DNA from: Streptosporangiales bacterium
Lineage (GTDB): Bacteria > Actinomycetota > Actinomycetes > Streptosporangiales > WHST01
Assembly: GCA_009379955.1 (NCBI GenBank)
Contig: WHST01000039.1
Coordinates: forward strand, 1 to 47,670
Length of the DNA stretch: 47,670 bases
Direction of reading: 5' to 3'
In this document: positions 1-8,551 of the stretch, piece by piece
Numbering within the stretch: position 1 is the stretch's first letter
Layout of the letters: every line of letters begins with the position of its first letter
Position numbers and translations under genes: made by a program
Notes under the pieces: model-generated
What the model saw: the letters and a program-made list of their open reading frames with translations, nothing else
Database searches by the model: none
Told to the model about the DNA's origin: nothing

Positions 1-81
1 AGGCGACAACCGGGCCACCGCCCTACCCCCCACCCCGCAAACACCTCAACCACACCCCACAACACCCCACCACGGCCACAC
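1..81. other. C/A-rich window edge, no gene recognised
   Basis: This is low-complexity C- and A-rich sequence with many CCCAC runs. It lies outside the 93-bp repeat. A short open frame on the plus strand runs in from the edge and ends at a stop just beyond it, but the residues are mostly Pro, Thr and His and match nothing I know. It may be the Pro-rich tail of a gene cut by the window edge. Confidence 0.3.
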
Positions 82-174
82 CACCACCCCACGTGAACAA
101 TCGAGGTTAACGTGATCAACGTCGACTTCACCTCGTCCCGGGACGAGGTGAAGTCCACCTCGGAGAGGTGAAGC
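82..174 (-). repeat. Left copy of a 93-bp repeat, inverted relative to the copy at 47,444-47,536
   Basis: Read on the minus strand this matches the right-end copy at 85 of 93 positions without gaps by hand alignment. It starts 16 nt after the fadB-like stop codon and contains a perfect 32-nt palindrome followed by a strongly conserved GATCACGTTAACC block. Both copies sit directly downstream of an outward-reading gene, so the repeat probably acts as a dispersed terminator. It could also be the edge of a larger repeated element. Confidence 0.85.
124..155. terminator. Perfect 32-nt palindrome, bidirectional terminator candidate
   Basis: GACTTCACCTCG pairs perfectly with CGAGGTGAAGTC across the palindromic centre TCCCGGGA. 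It lies 34 nt downstream of the fadB-like stop on the minus strand. There is no long U-tract, as is common for actinobacterial intrinsic terminators. A second small hairpin (CACCTC/GAGGTG, 156-170) lies between it and the gene. Confidence 0.6.
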
Positions 175-189
175 TGTGGACCGGCGAGC

Positions 190-2286
190 TCACGCCGGGA
201 GGCTCGCCACCCCCGGGGCGAGGAAGCGGCGGCCGGTCACGCGTTCGCTGACGCCTTCGCGGTCGAGGTACGGCGTGATGCCGCCGATGTGGAACGGCCA
301 GCCGGCACCCAGGGCCATACACAGGTCGACGTCCTGCGGCTCGGCGACGACGCCCTCGTTGAGCATCAGCCTGGCCTCCTCGGCGAGGGCGCCGAGTGCG
401 CGGGCGCGTACCTCGTCCTCGGTGGACGGCGAGTCGCCGGACTCGAAAAGGGCGGCCACCTCCGGGTCGAACTTCGGGGTCGCGCCCTCCCACACGTAGA
501 CCCCCGACTTGCCGGCCTCGACGAGCCGGCGGAGGTTCTCTGACACGCCGAACCGGTCCGGGTATACCTCGTGCAGCTGTTCGGACACGTGCAGCGCGAT
601 CGCGGGTCCGACCAGTTGCAGCAGCACGAACGGGGACATGGGCAGTCCGAGTGGCGCGACGGACCGGTCGGCGGTCTCCAGCGGCGTGCCCTCGTCGACG
701 GCTGCGGTGATCTCGCCGAGGAACCTGGTGAGCAGCCGGTTGACGACGAACGCGGGCGCGTCCTTCACCGAGACGCACGACTTCTTCAGCTGCCTGCCGA
801 CGGCGAACGCGGTGGCGAGCGTGGCGTCGTCGGTGGCCTCGCCGCGGACGACCTCGAGCAGCGGGAGCACAGCGACCGGGTTGAAGAAGTGGAAGCCGAC
901 GACGCGTTCCGGGTGCCGCAGTCCGCTCGTCATCTCGGTGATCGACAGCCCTGACGTGTTCGTCGCGAGCACGCAGGTCTCGCCCACCACGGCCTCGCAC
1001 TCGGCGAAGACCTGCTGCTTGACCTTCATCTCCTCGAAGACGGCCTCGATGACGAAGTCGGCGTCGGCGAAGGCATCCTTCGACAGCGAGCCGGTGACCA
1101 GCGCCTTGAGCCGGTTGGCCTTGTCGGACCCGATGCGGCCCTTGCCGAGCAGCTTGTCGACCTCGCCGTGGACGTAGCCAACGCCCTTGTCGACGCGCTC
1201 CTGGTCGATGTCGGTCAGGACGACGGGCACCTCGAGGCGGCGCACGAACAGCAGCGCGAGCTGACTCGCCATCAGTCCGGCACCGACGATGCCGACCTTG
1301 GTGACCGGCCTGGCGAGGCTCTTGTCCGGCGCTCCCGCCGGCCGCTTCGCGCGGCGCTGGGTGAGGTCGAACGTGTAGAGGCTCGCGCGCAGCTCGTCGC
1401 TCATGATGAGCGTCGCGAGCGCGTCGTCCTCCGCCGCGAAGCCGGTGTCGCGGTCGGCGGTGCGGGCCAGCTCCAGCAGCTCCAGTGCGGCGTACGGGGC
1501 CGGCGCCGCGCCATGCAGCTTCTGGTCGGCGACGGCGCGGCCGCGGGCGAGCGCGGCGTCCCACGCCTCGCCGCGGTCGATCTCCGGACGTTCGACTGTC
1601 ACGGCGCCGGTCACGACCTGCGCCACCCAGTCGAGGCTGCGCTCGAGGAAGTCGGCGCCGTCGAACATCACATCGGCGATGCCGAGCCCGAACGCCTTCG
1701 GCCCGTCGAGCATGCGGTTCTGGTTGAGCGCGTTCTCGATGATGACCGTGACCGCGGCGTCGGGACCGACGAGGTTCGGCAGCAGCTGGGTGCCGCCCCA
1801 GCCGGGCACGAGGCCGAGGAAGCACTCGGGCAGCGCGATGCCGTTCGCCGCGGACGAGATCGTGCGGTACGTGCAGTGCAGCGCGACCTCGAGGCCGCCG
1901 CCCATCGCGGCACCGTTGACCAGGCCGAACGACGGCACGGAGAGCTCGCCGAGGCGCCGGAACACGTCGTGTCCCAGCCGGCCGATGGCGAGTGCCTGCT
2001 CGTGCGTCGCGAGCTGGGGGAGACCCTTGAGGTCGGCCCCGACGGCGAGGATGAACGGCTTGCCGGTGACGACGACCGCTGCCAGGTCGTCGTGGGCCTC
2101 GACCTCGTCGAGCGCGGCGCCGAGCTCGCGCAGGCCGCCGACGCCGAACGTGCTCGGCTTGGTGTGGTCGAGGCCGTTGTCGAGGGTGATCAGCGCCGCC
2201 GTGCCGGCACCGTGCGGCAGGTCGGCGTACCGCACGTGCGCGTGCGTGACGACCTCGTCGGGGAACTCCAGTGTGGCGCTGCTCAT
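190..2286 (-). CDS. fadB: Multifunctional fatty-acid oxidation protein (enoyl-CoA hydratase / 3-hydroxyacyl-CoA dehydrogenase, FadB type)
   Basis: This 698-aa protein is predicted to hydrate enoyl-CoA and oxidise 3-hydroxyacyl-CoA with NAD in cytosolic beta-oxidation. The N-terminal third is a crotonase domain (VGADLKGLP oxyanion-hole region near residue 80, GGGLEVAL downstream). A Rossmann motif, GIVGAGLMAS, starts near residue 330 and HFFNPV lies near 467, typical of 3-hydroxyacyl-CoA dehydrogenase N domains. The C-terminal dehydrogenase domain follows. The ATG overlaps the thiolase stop as ATGA, so the two genes are translationally coupled and should form the alpha and beta parts of one complex. 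Length fits the family. Confidence 0.92.
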   Translation of the reverse strand: MSSATLEFPDEVVTHAHVRYADLPHGAGTAALITLDNGLDHTKPSTFGVGGLRELGAALDEVEAHDDLAAVVVTGKPFILAVGADLKGLPQLATHEQALAIGRLGHDVFRRLGELSVPSFGLVNGAAMGGGLEVALHCTYRTISSAANGIALPECFLGLVPGWGGTQLLPNLVGPDAAVTVIIENALNQNRMLDGPKAFGLGIADVMFDGADFLERSLDWVAQVVTGAVTVERPEIDRGEAWDAALARGRAVADQKLHGAAPAPYAALELLELARTADRDTGFAAEDDALATLIMSDELRASLYTFDLTQRRAKRPAGAPDKSLARPVTKVGIVGAGLMASQLALLFVRRLEVPVVLTDIDQERVDKGVGYVHGEVDKLLGKGRIGSDKANRLKALVTGSLSKDAFADADFVIEAVFEEMKVKQQVFAECEAVVGETCVLATNTSGLSITEMTSGLRHPERVVGFHFFNPVAVLPLLEVVRGEATDDATLATAFAVGRQLKKSCVSVKDAPAFVVNRLLTRFLGEITAAVDEGTPLETADRSVAPLGLPMSPFVLLQLVGPAIALHVSEQLHEVYPDRFGVSENLRRLVEAGKSGVYVWEGATPKFDPEVAALFESGDSPSTEDEVRARALGALAEEARLMLNEGVVAEPQDVDLCMALGAGWPFHIGGITPYLDREGVSERVTGRRFLAPGVASLPA

Positions 2287-3548
2287 GCGTTCTCCCCGGT
2301 GCCGAAGTGCGGGTTCTCCCAGATGACGGTGCCGCCCATGCCGATGCCGACGCACATCGTGGTGATGCCGTACCTGACCTCGGGATGCTCGGCGAACTGC
2401 CGCGCGAGCTGGGTCATCAGGCGCACGCCCGATGAGGCGAGGGGGTGGCCGACCGCGATCGCGCCGCCGTACGGGTTGACCCGTGGGTCGTCGTCCTTGA
2501 TGCCGAAGTGGTCGAGGAACGCGAGCACCTGGACGGCGAACGCCTCGTTGATCTCGAACAGTCCGATGTCGTCGATGCCCAGGCCGGCCTTGGCGAGCGC
2601 CTTCTCCGTCGCCGGGATCGGGCCGACGCCCATCACCTCGGGCTCGACGCCGACGAACGCGTACGAGACCAGGCGCATGCGCGGTGCCAGCCCGAGCTCC
2701 TCGGCGACGTCCTCCGCCACGAGCAGGCACGCGGTCGCGCCGTCGGTGATGGGCGCGGCATTGCCCGCGGTCACCCGGCCGTGCGGCCGGAACGGCGTCT
2801 TGAGCCCCGCCATGGCGTCGAGGCTGGTGTCCGGCCGGGGCGGCTCGTCGACGGACTGCAGTCCCCAGCCCTCCTCCTGGTTCCTCGTGGCGACGGAGAC
2901 GAGGTCGCGCTGGATGCGTCCCTCCGCGTACGCCTGCGCGAGCTTGCGCTGGCTGGCGAGACCGAAGGCGTCTGCCCTCTCCTTGCTGATCTCCGGGTAG
3001 CGGTCGTGGACGTTCTCCGCCGTCTGCCCCATCACCAGGGCCGACGGGTCGACGAGCTTCTCCGCGATGATCCGCGGGTTGGGGTCGACGGCCTCGCCCA
3101 TCGGGTGCCGCGTCATGTGCTCGACGCCGCCGGCGAGCGCGACGTCGTACGCCCCCACCGCGATGCCAGACGCGACGGTGGTGACCGCCGTCATCGCGCC
3201 CGCGCACATCCGGTCGACGGCGAAGCCGGGCACGGACTTCGGCAGGCCGGAGAGCAGGGCGGCGGTGCGCCCGATCGTGAGGCCCTGGTCGCCGATCTGG
3301 GTGGTGGCCGCGATCGCGACGTCGTCGACCCGCTCGGGCGGCAGCCCGGGGTTGCGGCGCAGCAGCTCGCGCAGGCAGCGGATGACGAGGTCGTCGGCGC
3401 GCGTCTCGGTGTACGCGCCCTTGGCCTTGCCGAACGGCGTGCGGACGCCGTCGACGAACACGACCTCGCGCAGGGTGCGTGGCGCGCGGGGCTCTGCGGA
3501 CTTGTCGGGCACTGGTTCCTCCGGGTCAGAGGCGGTGGACGAGCCCAT
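2283..3548 (-). CDS. fadA: Acetyl-CoA C-acyltransferase (thiolase, FadA type)
   Basis: The protein (421 aa from this ATG) performs the last, thiolytic step of beta-oxidation. The nucleophilic Cys lies in DRMCAGAMTAV near residue 114, the catalytic His in GHPLASSG near 366 and the second Cys in CVGIGMGGT near 398. GNAAPITDGA is also present. The first 25 or so residues before REVVFVDGVRTPFG are a Pro/Glu-rich extension, so the true start is uncertain. A TTG at 3566 would add six residues. It is the first gene of a two-gene operon with fadB. Confidence 0.92.
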   Translation of the reverse strand: MGSSTASDPEEPVPDKSAEPRAPRTLREVVFVDGVRTPFGKAKGAYTETRADDLVIRCLRELLRRNPGLPPERVDDVAIAATTQIGDQGLTIGRTAALLSGLPKSVPGFAVDRMCAGAMTAVTTVASGIAVGAYDVALAGGVEHMTRHPMGEAVDPNPRIIAEKLVDPSALVMGQTAENVHDRYPEISKERADAFGLASQRKLAQAYAEGRIQRDLVSVATRNQEEGWGLQSVDEPPRPDTSLDAMAGLKTPFRPHGRVTAGNAAPITDGATACLLVAEDVAEELGLAPRMRLVSYAFVGVEPEVMGVGPIPATEKALAKAGLGIDDIGLFEINEAFAVQVLAFLDHFGIKDDDPRVNPYGGAIAVGHPLASSGVRLMTQLARQFAEHPEVRYGITTMCVGIGMGGTVIWENPHFGTGENA

Positions 3549-3550
3549 GC

Positions 3551-3562
3551 TACTCACGAGTA
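3551..3562. promoter_or_regulatory. Near-palindrome at the thiolase start, candidate operator
   Basis: TACTC and GAGTA flank a 2-nt centre, just upstream of the chosen thiolase ATG. Beta-oxidation operons in actinobacteria are often controlled by TetR- or GntR-type repressors that bind such palindromes over the promoter. No regulator gene is adjacent, so the role is an inference from position and symmetry. Confidence 0.3.
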
Positions 3563-3606
3563 ACAAAGGTCCGCCAGGAACCCCGCCGACGAGTGCGGGA
3601 GGAGCC

Positions 3607-4467
3607 TCAGTGCTCGGCGGAGGCGGGCTCGGCCGGGCCGGTGGACGCGCTCGACGTGCCGGCGCGCGGCTTGCGGCTCGGCCAGAAGAACGCGATCACG
3701 GTGGGCACGAAGTAGGCCACCCACATCACGGCCTCGAGCACCGTCGGCGTCGGGGAGAAGTTGAGCGTGCCCTTGAGCAGGATGCCGTACCAGCTTGCCG
3801 GGGAGATGACGCCGCTGACGTCGAATGCGAGCAGGGAGAGGCCCGGCAGGATGTTCGCCTCCTGCAGGTCGTGCCAGCCGTACGCGAACACGCCCGCCGC
3901 GACCACGATGAGGAACGCGCCGGTCCAGGTGAAGAACCTGGCCAGGTTGATCTTCACCGCGCGCCGGTAGAGCAGGTACGCGAGCGCGACCGCGGTGAGC
4001 AGGCCGAGCACCGCACCGACGATCGGGATCAGGGTCGAGCCCGAGTTGAGGATGTTCGTCCAGAGGAACAGGGCCGTCTCCAGACCCTCGCGGCCGACGC
4101 ACACGAACGCGACGACCGCGATGGCGGTGGGCCCGAGTTGAAGCGCCCGGTCGAGCCGTCCCTCGATGTCGGCCTTGAGGCGGCGTGCGGTGCGCCGCAT
4201 CCAGAAGATCATCCAGGTGACGAGCCCGACGGCGAGGAGCGACAGGAACCCGCCGAACGCCTCCTGCAGCTGGAACGTCAGCTGCGAGGCCGTGAACGTG
4301 AGGACGCCGCCGAACGCGAGCGCGAGCGCCACCGCGGCGCCGATGCCGAGTGCGACCGGTCGCAGGCCGGCGCGGTTGTCGGTCTTGACCAGGTACGCGA
4401 CGAGGATGCTGACGACGAGCGAGGCTTCGAGCCCTTCGCGCAGCCCGATGAGGTAGTTGCCGAGCAC
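3607..4467 (-). CDS. efeU: FTR1-family iron permease (EfeU-like)
   Basis: This is a 286-aa polytopic membrane protein with about seven hydrophobic segments. It carries the two diagnostic REGLE motifs, REGLEASLV at residues 10-18 and REGLETALF near 126, whose Arg and Glu residues handle ferric iron in FTR1/EfeU permeases. I place the start at the GTG at 4467 because GAGGA lies 6 nt upstream. A GTG at 4485 would add six residues but lacks a ribosome binding site. No efeO or efeB is adjacent, so the permease stands alone here. An iron box lies 33 nt upstream of the chosen start. Confidence 0.93.
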   Translation of the reverse strand: MLGNYLIGLREGLEASLVVSILVAYLVKTDNRAGLRPVALGIGAAVALALAFGGVLTFTASQLTFQLQEAFGGFLSLLAVGLVTWMIFWMRRTARRLKADIEGRLDRALQLGPTAIAVVAFVCVGREGLETALFLWTNILNSGSTLIPIVGAVLGLLTAVALAYLLYRRAVKINLARFFTWTGAFLIVVAAGVFAYGWHDLQEANILPGLSLLAFDVSGVISPASWYGILLKGTLNFSPTPTVLEAVMWVAYFVPTVIAFFWPSRKPRAGTSSASTGPAEPASAEH

Positions 4468-4500
4468 GATGGGTCCTCGAATCACGGTGGCGGAGTGGAC

Positions 4501-4519
4501 TTAGGTAAGGCTAAGCACA
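4501..4519 (-). promoter_or_regulatory. IdeR/DtxR-type iron box
   Basis: The sequence TTAGGTAAGGCTAAGCACA matches 15 of 19 positions of the classical IdeR/DtxR consensus TTAGGTTAGGCTAACCTAA. It lies in the 53-nt gap between the EI24 stop and the efeU start. This predicts that iron-loaded IdeR/DtxR represses the permease when iron is plentiful. Confidence 0.75.
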
Positions 4520-4520
4520 C

Positions 4521-5585
4521 TCATCGTGCCTCCGCAACGCGGGTCGGGCGCGGCCGCCTCGTCGGCAGGCCCCTGGCCCGGCGGTGGAGCAGCGCACCGC
4601 CGACGAACGCGGCCGGCGTCGTGGCGAAGGCGAGCCAGTCGAACGAGGTGAACGAGAGGACGACGTCGAGGAGGAAGTACATCCCGCCGAGGCCGAACAG
4701 GTAGGCGCGGTCGTACCAGCAGGACCGCCACTGCGCCCTGAACCCGGTGATCCCGTAGTGGCCGAGCGGGATCGTCCAGAAGAGCCAGCAGAACAGGAAC
4801 CCGCTGAGGAAGAACTCGAACAGGAACACGAACGGTTTCGCGACCGGCAGCATGCCGACGACGAAGACGGGCAGCCACAGCAGGAGCGAGACGCCGAGCA
4901 GCAGGGCGGTCCGCGCGGTCGCGGCGAGGACGGCGGAGCCGTACGGCTGCCGCGCCGCGCCGGGACCCTCGCCGAGACGTCGCTCGATCCGGCGCACGGT
5001 GAGCACGTAGCCGAACGCGCCGACGACGACGCTGAACGGCAGCAGCACGTCGCGGACCAGTCCGCGGACCGACCGGGTGGCCCACCATGCGACGCCCCGC
5101 CTGGTGAGGTCCCTGACCTGGTCCGGCCAGTCCGCCATGAAGCCGGTCAGCCAGACGACGAGCGGGTCGACGAGGTGGTAGAGCAGCGTGACGACGCCGA
5201 AGTAGACGCCCAGGCCCACGACGACCGGGGCGAGGACGAGGAGCCACAGCATCGGGCTGACCACGAGCCGCGCGAGGCCGAGCCAGTACGCGCCGAGACC
5301 GAGCGCGAAGCGGTGCAGTGCACCGGTCGTGCGCGCGGCGGCGGCGCGCACGCCCACGGGGATCTGCGGAACGGCCGGCGGGTAGGGAGGGTACGGAGGC
5401 GCGGCCGGCGGGGCGAAGCCCGCGGTCAGGTACCCGGCGGCGGGAGGAGCGGGCGGCTGGCCGTACGGTACCGGCTGGCCGTACGGCGCCTGCTGGCCGT
5501 ACGGCGCCTGCTGGCCGACCGGCGCCTGACCGTAGGGCGGCGGGGTCGGCGGACCCGGGGGATCGGCGTGGGGCGGCCCGGGCAT
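4521..5585 (-). CDS. EI24-domain membrane protein with Pro/Tyr/Gly/Gln-rich N-terminus
   Basis: The 354-aa protein begins with a cytoplasmic-looking tail of repeated YGQ(Q/P)xPYGQ units (about residues 1-75) and then has several long hydrophobic segments. WTIPLGHYGITGF followed by YLFGLGGMYFLLDVV resembles the EI24/CysZ-like family. In actinobacteria the function is unknown. The start is placed at the ATG at 5585 because TAGGAT lies 7 nt upstream, a leaderless arrangement. The ATG at 5591 is the alternative. It ends just before the iron box of the next gene. Confidence 0.8.
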   Translation of the reverse strand: MPGPPHADPPGPPTPPPYGQAPVGQQAPYGQQAPYGQPVPYGQPPAPPAAGYLTAGFAPPAAPPYPPYPPAVPQIPVGVRAAAARTTGALHRFALGLGAYWLGLARLVVSPMLWLLVLAPVVVGLGVYFGVVTLLYHLVDPLVVWLTGFMADWPDQVRDLTRRGVAWWATRSVRGLVRDVLLPFSVVVGAFGYVLTVRRIERRLGEGPGAARQPYGSAVLAATARTALLLGVSLLLWLPVFVVGMLPVAKPFVFLFEFFLSGFLFCWLFWTIPLGHYGITGFRAQWRSCWYDRAYLFGLGGMYFLLDVVLSFTSFDWLAFATTPAAFVGGALLHRRARGLPTRRPRPTRVAEAR

Positions 5586-5606
5586 GGCCATGATCCTAGT
5601 GCCGCG

Positions 5607-6854
5607 TCAGGTCAGGGCGTGCGCGATGTCCGCGGCAGTGAGGTCGATCTGCCACTCGCGTGCCCCTTCGGCGCGAAGGGCGGCGGCGACGGCGTCGTGG
5701 TCGGTGCGCGACGGCGGCTGCCAGGCGAGCTGGCGTACGGCGGCCGGCGGCAGGAGGTTCTCCTGCGGCAGGTTGTGCTGCTCGGCGAGGGTGGTGACCA
5801 CGCCCCGCACCGCCGTGAGCCGCGCGGCGGCCTCGGGCTGCTTGCTGCCCCAGCGCTTGGTGGGAGGCGGCTCGTCGGCGGCGTGCTGCCGGCGGCGCGG
5901 CAGGTCGCGGTCGGGCAGGGCGAGCCCTTCGGCGATCGGCCGGTGCCAGGCCTGGACCGACGCCGCGATCTTGCGGTTGCCGAACCCGGGGACGCGACGC
6001 AGCTCGTCGACCGTGGCGGGGGCGGCGAGCGCGGCGGCCACGATGAGGTCGTCGGAGAGCACCCGGCCGGGAGCCAGGTCACGCGTCCGGGCGAGCTCCT
6101 CGCGGGTGAGCCACATCGCCCTGATGATCGCGAGGGCACGCGCGTCACGGACCTTGTGGATCCCCGACGTGCGCCGCCAGGCGTCGGGACGCTCGGTACG
6201 CGGCGGCGCGGCGAGCAGGGCGGCGAACTCCTCGCGGGCCCAGGCGAGCTTGCCGGCCTCCTCGAGCTCGTCCTCGAGGTGGTCACGCAGCTCGACGAGC
6301 AGCTCGACGTCGAGCGCCGCGTACGCCAGCCACTCCCGCGGCAGCGGCCGGGTGGACCAGTCGGCGCTGGCGTGGCCCTTCTCGAGGGTGTAGCCGAGCA
6401 AGGCCTCGACGAGGGTGCCGAGCGCGACCCGCGGGTAGCCGAGCAGGCGCCCGGCGAGCTCGGTGTCGAACAGGCGCGGCGGGGTGAGCCCCACCCCCGC
6501 GAGACAGGAGAGGTCCTGGATCGCGGCGTGGATCACCCACTCGTCCTCGGCGAAGGTCTCCGTCACCACGCCGAGGTCGGGCAGCGTGACGGGGTCGATG
6601 AGCAGCGTGCCGACGTCGGGTCGCCGCAGCTGGATGAGGTAGGCGCGCTGGCCGTAGCGGTAGCCCGACGCGCGCTCGGCGTCGAACGCGACCGGGCCGC
6701 GCGCCGCGGCGAAGCGGTCGAGCGCCGCGTGCAGGTCGGCCGGGCGCTCGATGACCGTCGGGATGCCGTCTCGTGGTTCCAACAGGCGCACCGTGTCGTG
6801 CGCCGCGTCGGTGGCGTCGGGTGCCACCGCGTGGTCGGGAACCGCCTGGGACAT
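5607..6854 (-). CDS. rnd: Ribonuclease D with HRDC domain
   Basis: This 415-aa protein is a predicted 3'-5' exoribonuclease for stable-RNA maturation. The DEDDy exonuclease core shows FDAERA (DxE) near residue 57, an IQDLSCL motif near 108, and YAALDVELLVEL carrying the Tyr and last Asp near 178. An HRDC domain follows (RDLAPGRVLSDDLIVAAA and RVPGFGNRK). The ATG has a strong GGAGGT upstream. It is divergent from the amidotransferase gene with about 96 nt between starts. Next to hemE, this order is common in actinobacteria. Confidence 0.93.
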   Translation of the reverse strand: MSQAVPDHAVAPDATDAAHDTVRLLEPRDGIPTVIERPADLHAALDRFAAARGPVAFDAERASGYRYGQRAYLIQLRRPDVGTLLIDPVTLPDLGVVTETFAEDEWVIHAAIQDLSCLAGVGLTPPRLFDTELAGRLLGYPRVALGTLVEALLGYTLEKGHASADWSTRPLPREWLAYAALDVELLVELRDHLEDELEEAGKLAWAREEFAALLAAPPRTERPDAWRRTSGIHKVRDARALAIIRAMWLTREELARTRDLAPGRVLSDDLIVAAALAAPATVDELRRVPGFGNRKIAASVQAWHRPIAEGLALPDRDLPRRRQHAADEPPPTKRWGSKQPEAAARLTAVRGVVTTLAEQHNLPQENLLPPAAVRQLAWQPPSRTDHDAVAAALRAEGAREWQIDLTAADIAHALT

Positions 6855-6937
6855 GACCTCCACCGTATGTCGCCGACCGGTCACCGGTCCCGCAGACGCG
6901 CCGGAAAGCGGTCGCACAGGTGTCGCGAACGGCCTCG

Positions 6938-6950
6938 TATGCTCGGCCTG
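6938..6950 (+). promoter_or_regulatory. -10 box for a leaderless amidotransferase transcript
   Basis: TATGCT at 6938-6943 is followed by 7 nt and then the GTG at 6951. This spacing puts the transcription start on the start codon. No Shine-Dalgarno sequence is visible upstream, which supports a leaderless start and argues against the in-frame ATG at 6939 that lies inside the box. Confidence 0.5.
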
Positions 6951-7670
6951 GTGGCGAATGTCCTGGTGATCGAACACGAACAGGGGGCCGGGCTGTGCTC
7001 GTTCGAGCCGTGGTTCCGCTCCGCCGGCCTCGAACCCGACGTCGTCCGCCCGTACGCCGGTGACGAGGTCCCGTCCGCCCCCGCGCACGACGCACTCGTC
7101 GTCCTCGGTGGCCGGATGGGTGCGAACGACGACGCGGAGTTCCCGTGGCTGGCCGGCGCCAAGCGGCTGCTGCGGTCATACGTCGAACGCTCCGCGCCGT
7201 GCCTGGGGATCTGCCTGGGCCACCAGCTGCTCGCCGTCGCCGCGGGCGGCGAGGTCAGGCGGAGCCCTGCCGGCACCCAGATCGGGCTGCGTGAGGTCGG
7301 CCTGCTGCCCGCCGCCGCCGGCGACGAGCTCCTCGGCGGGTTCGCGGCGGGGGTCAGGTCGGTGCACTGGAACGCCGACGTGGTCACCCGGCTGCCCGAG
7401 GGTGCCGAGCCGCTCGCCAGGAGCGCCGACGGCTACCCGCAGGCGTACCGGCTGGGGCGTGCCGCGTGGGGGGTGCAGTTCCATCCCGAGGTCGACGTCG
7501 GCGGGTTCGCAGGATGGGCAGCCGGCGAGGGCGCTGCGCAGAGCAGGCGGGGGATCGACGTGCCGGCCGCCGTCTCGGCCGTACGGGCCGCCGACGACGA
7601 GCTGGCCCACACCTGGCGCCGGCTGGCCGTGCGGTTCGCCCGGCTGGCGGCGACCGTCACGCGGTACTGA
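6951..7670 (+). CDS. Class I glutamine amidotransferase-like protein
   Basis: The 239-aa protein has the class I amidotransferase fold, which releases ammonia from glutamine. The nucleophile elbow is PCLGICLGHQLL (Cys near residue 87) and the catalytic His-Glu pair lies in FHPEVD near 178. There is no synthetase domain, so the acceptor is unknown. It resembles the stand-alone GMP-synthase-like amidotransferases that act on small molecules. The start is the GTG placed by the leaderless -10 box. It is convergent with the DUF3000 gene downstream. Confidence 0.85.
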   Translation: MANVLVIEHEQGAGLCSFEPWFRSAGLEPDVVRPYAGDEVPSAPAHDALVVLGGRMGANDDAEFPWLAGAKRLLRSYVERSAPCLGICLGHQLLAVAAGGEVRRSPAGTQIGLREVGLLPAAAGDELLGGFAAGVRSVHWNADVVTRLPEGAEPLARSADGYPQAYRLGRAAWGVQFHPEVDVGGFAGWAAGEGAAQSRRGIDVPAAVSAVRAADDELAHTWRRLAVRFARLAATVTRY

Positions 7671-7733
7671 CGGCGGTCTTGGCGACAGTGCCGACTGCCT
7701 CCGGCGGTCTTGCGACAGCGGTGAGCGGCGCCG

Positions 7734-8306
7734 TCAGCGGGAGCGGCCGGGCAGGATCGCGACGTCGGGCGGCACCGGCGGCAGCCCGCCGGCCTGGCAG
7801 AGCAGGTCGGCCCACGCGCTGAGGTGGTGACCGAGCTCGGTGTCGTGCGGGGTCCAGGACACCCGGATCTCGACCTTGGCGGTCGGCGGGCGGTCGAGAC
7901 CGAAGGACTCCTCGGCCAGCCTCGTGACGGTGCCGCTGGCGTTGCCGTAGGGCGCCTGCCACGCGTCGAGCGCGTCGATGAGCCAGCTCCAGCCGACCGC
8001 GGGCAGGAGTGGGTCGGCGGCGGCCTCTGGCTCGATATCGGCCTGGACGAGGGAGACCACCCGGAACGTGCCGTCCCAGGCGTCGGGGGCGTCCGGGTCG
8101 TGGAGGAGCACGAACCGTCCGGTCGCGAGCTCCTCGTCGCCGGCGACGACCACGTCGGCCGACATGGCGACCGCGTAGGGAGCGAGCCGGCGTGGCGCCG
8201 GTGTCTCGTCCAGCTGGATCTCCGGACGCAACGACGCCGCCCGCAGGCTGGTGATGGCGCGGCGGAACTCCACGGGAGTCCCGTCCGTGTCCCCGAACAC
8301 GGTCAT
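7734..8306 (-). CDS. DUF3000-domain protein
   Basis: This 190-aa soluble protein matches the actinobacterial DUF3000 family, with EFRRAITSLRAASLRPE at the N-terminus, LAPYAVAMSADV in the middle and VEIRVSWTP near the C-terminus. The function is unknown. The family is regularly found beside hemE and rnd, as here. TACGCT (minus strand, 8313-8318) lies 6 nt before the ATG, so the message is probably leaderless. Confidence 0.85.
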   Translation of the reverse strand: MTVFGDTDGTPVEFRRAITSLRAASLRPEIQLDETPAPRRLAPYAVAMSADVVVAGDEELATGRFVLLHDPDAPDAWDGTFRVVSLVQADIEPEAAADPLLPAVGWSWLIDALDAWQAPYGNASGTVTRLAEESFGLDRPPTAKVEIRVSWTPHDTELGHHLSAWADLLCQAGGLPPVPPDVAILPGRSR

Positions 8307-8362
8307 GCGTGCAGCGTAGGACGAACTCGTCGAGTTGCGCCGGTCCGGCGCGCCGAAAGGGG

Positions 8363-8551
8363 TCACGCGGCGTGCGGAGCCCGGTGGGAGGCGTCGTGGC
8401 CTCGGCGACTCGGGGCGACCCCGGTGAACAGCACCGTCCCGCACAGCGTGCAGGCCAGGTCAGGGCACTCCTCGTGGCCGTCGGGGCAGGGTGGCTGCTC
8501 GAACGCGACGACCGCCACGCACGAGGGGCAGTAACGCTCGGGCTGGGTCAT
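8363..8551 (-). CDS. Small zinc-ribbon-like protein
   Basis: This 62-aa protein carries CPSC near residue 8, CPDGHEECPDLAC in the middle and a further CTLC-type pair, enough for one zinc site of ribbon type. The function is not known. The ATG has GGAGGA 6 nt upstream. The ATG also overlaps the stop of a 37-codon upstream ORF as ATGA. The gene lies between DUF3000 and hemE on the opposite strand to hemE. Confidence 0.6.
   Translation of the reverse strand: MTQPERYCPSCVAVVAFEQPPCPDGHEECPDLACTLCGTVLFTGVAPSRRGHDASHRAPHAA

Noticed and set aside
4584-7670. Long plus-strand open frame leading into the amidotransferase
   Set aside because: The upstream two thirds are antisense to the EI24 and rnd genes. 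Only the last 239 residues are real.
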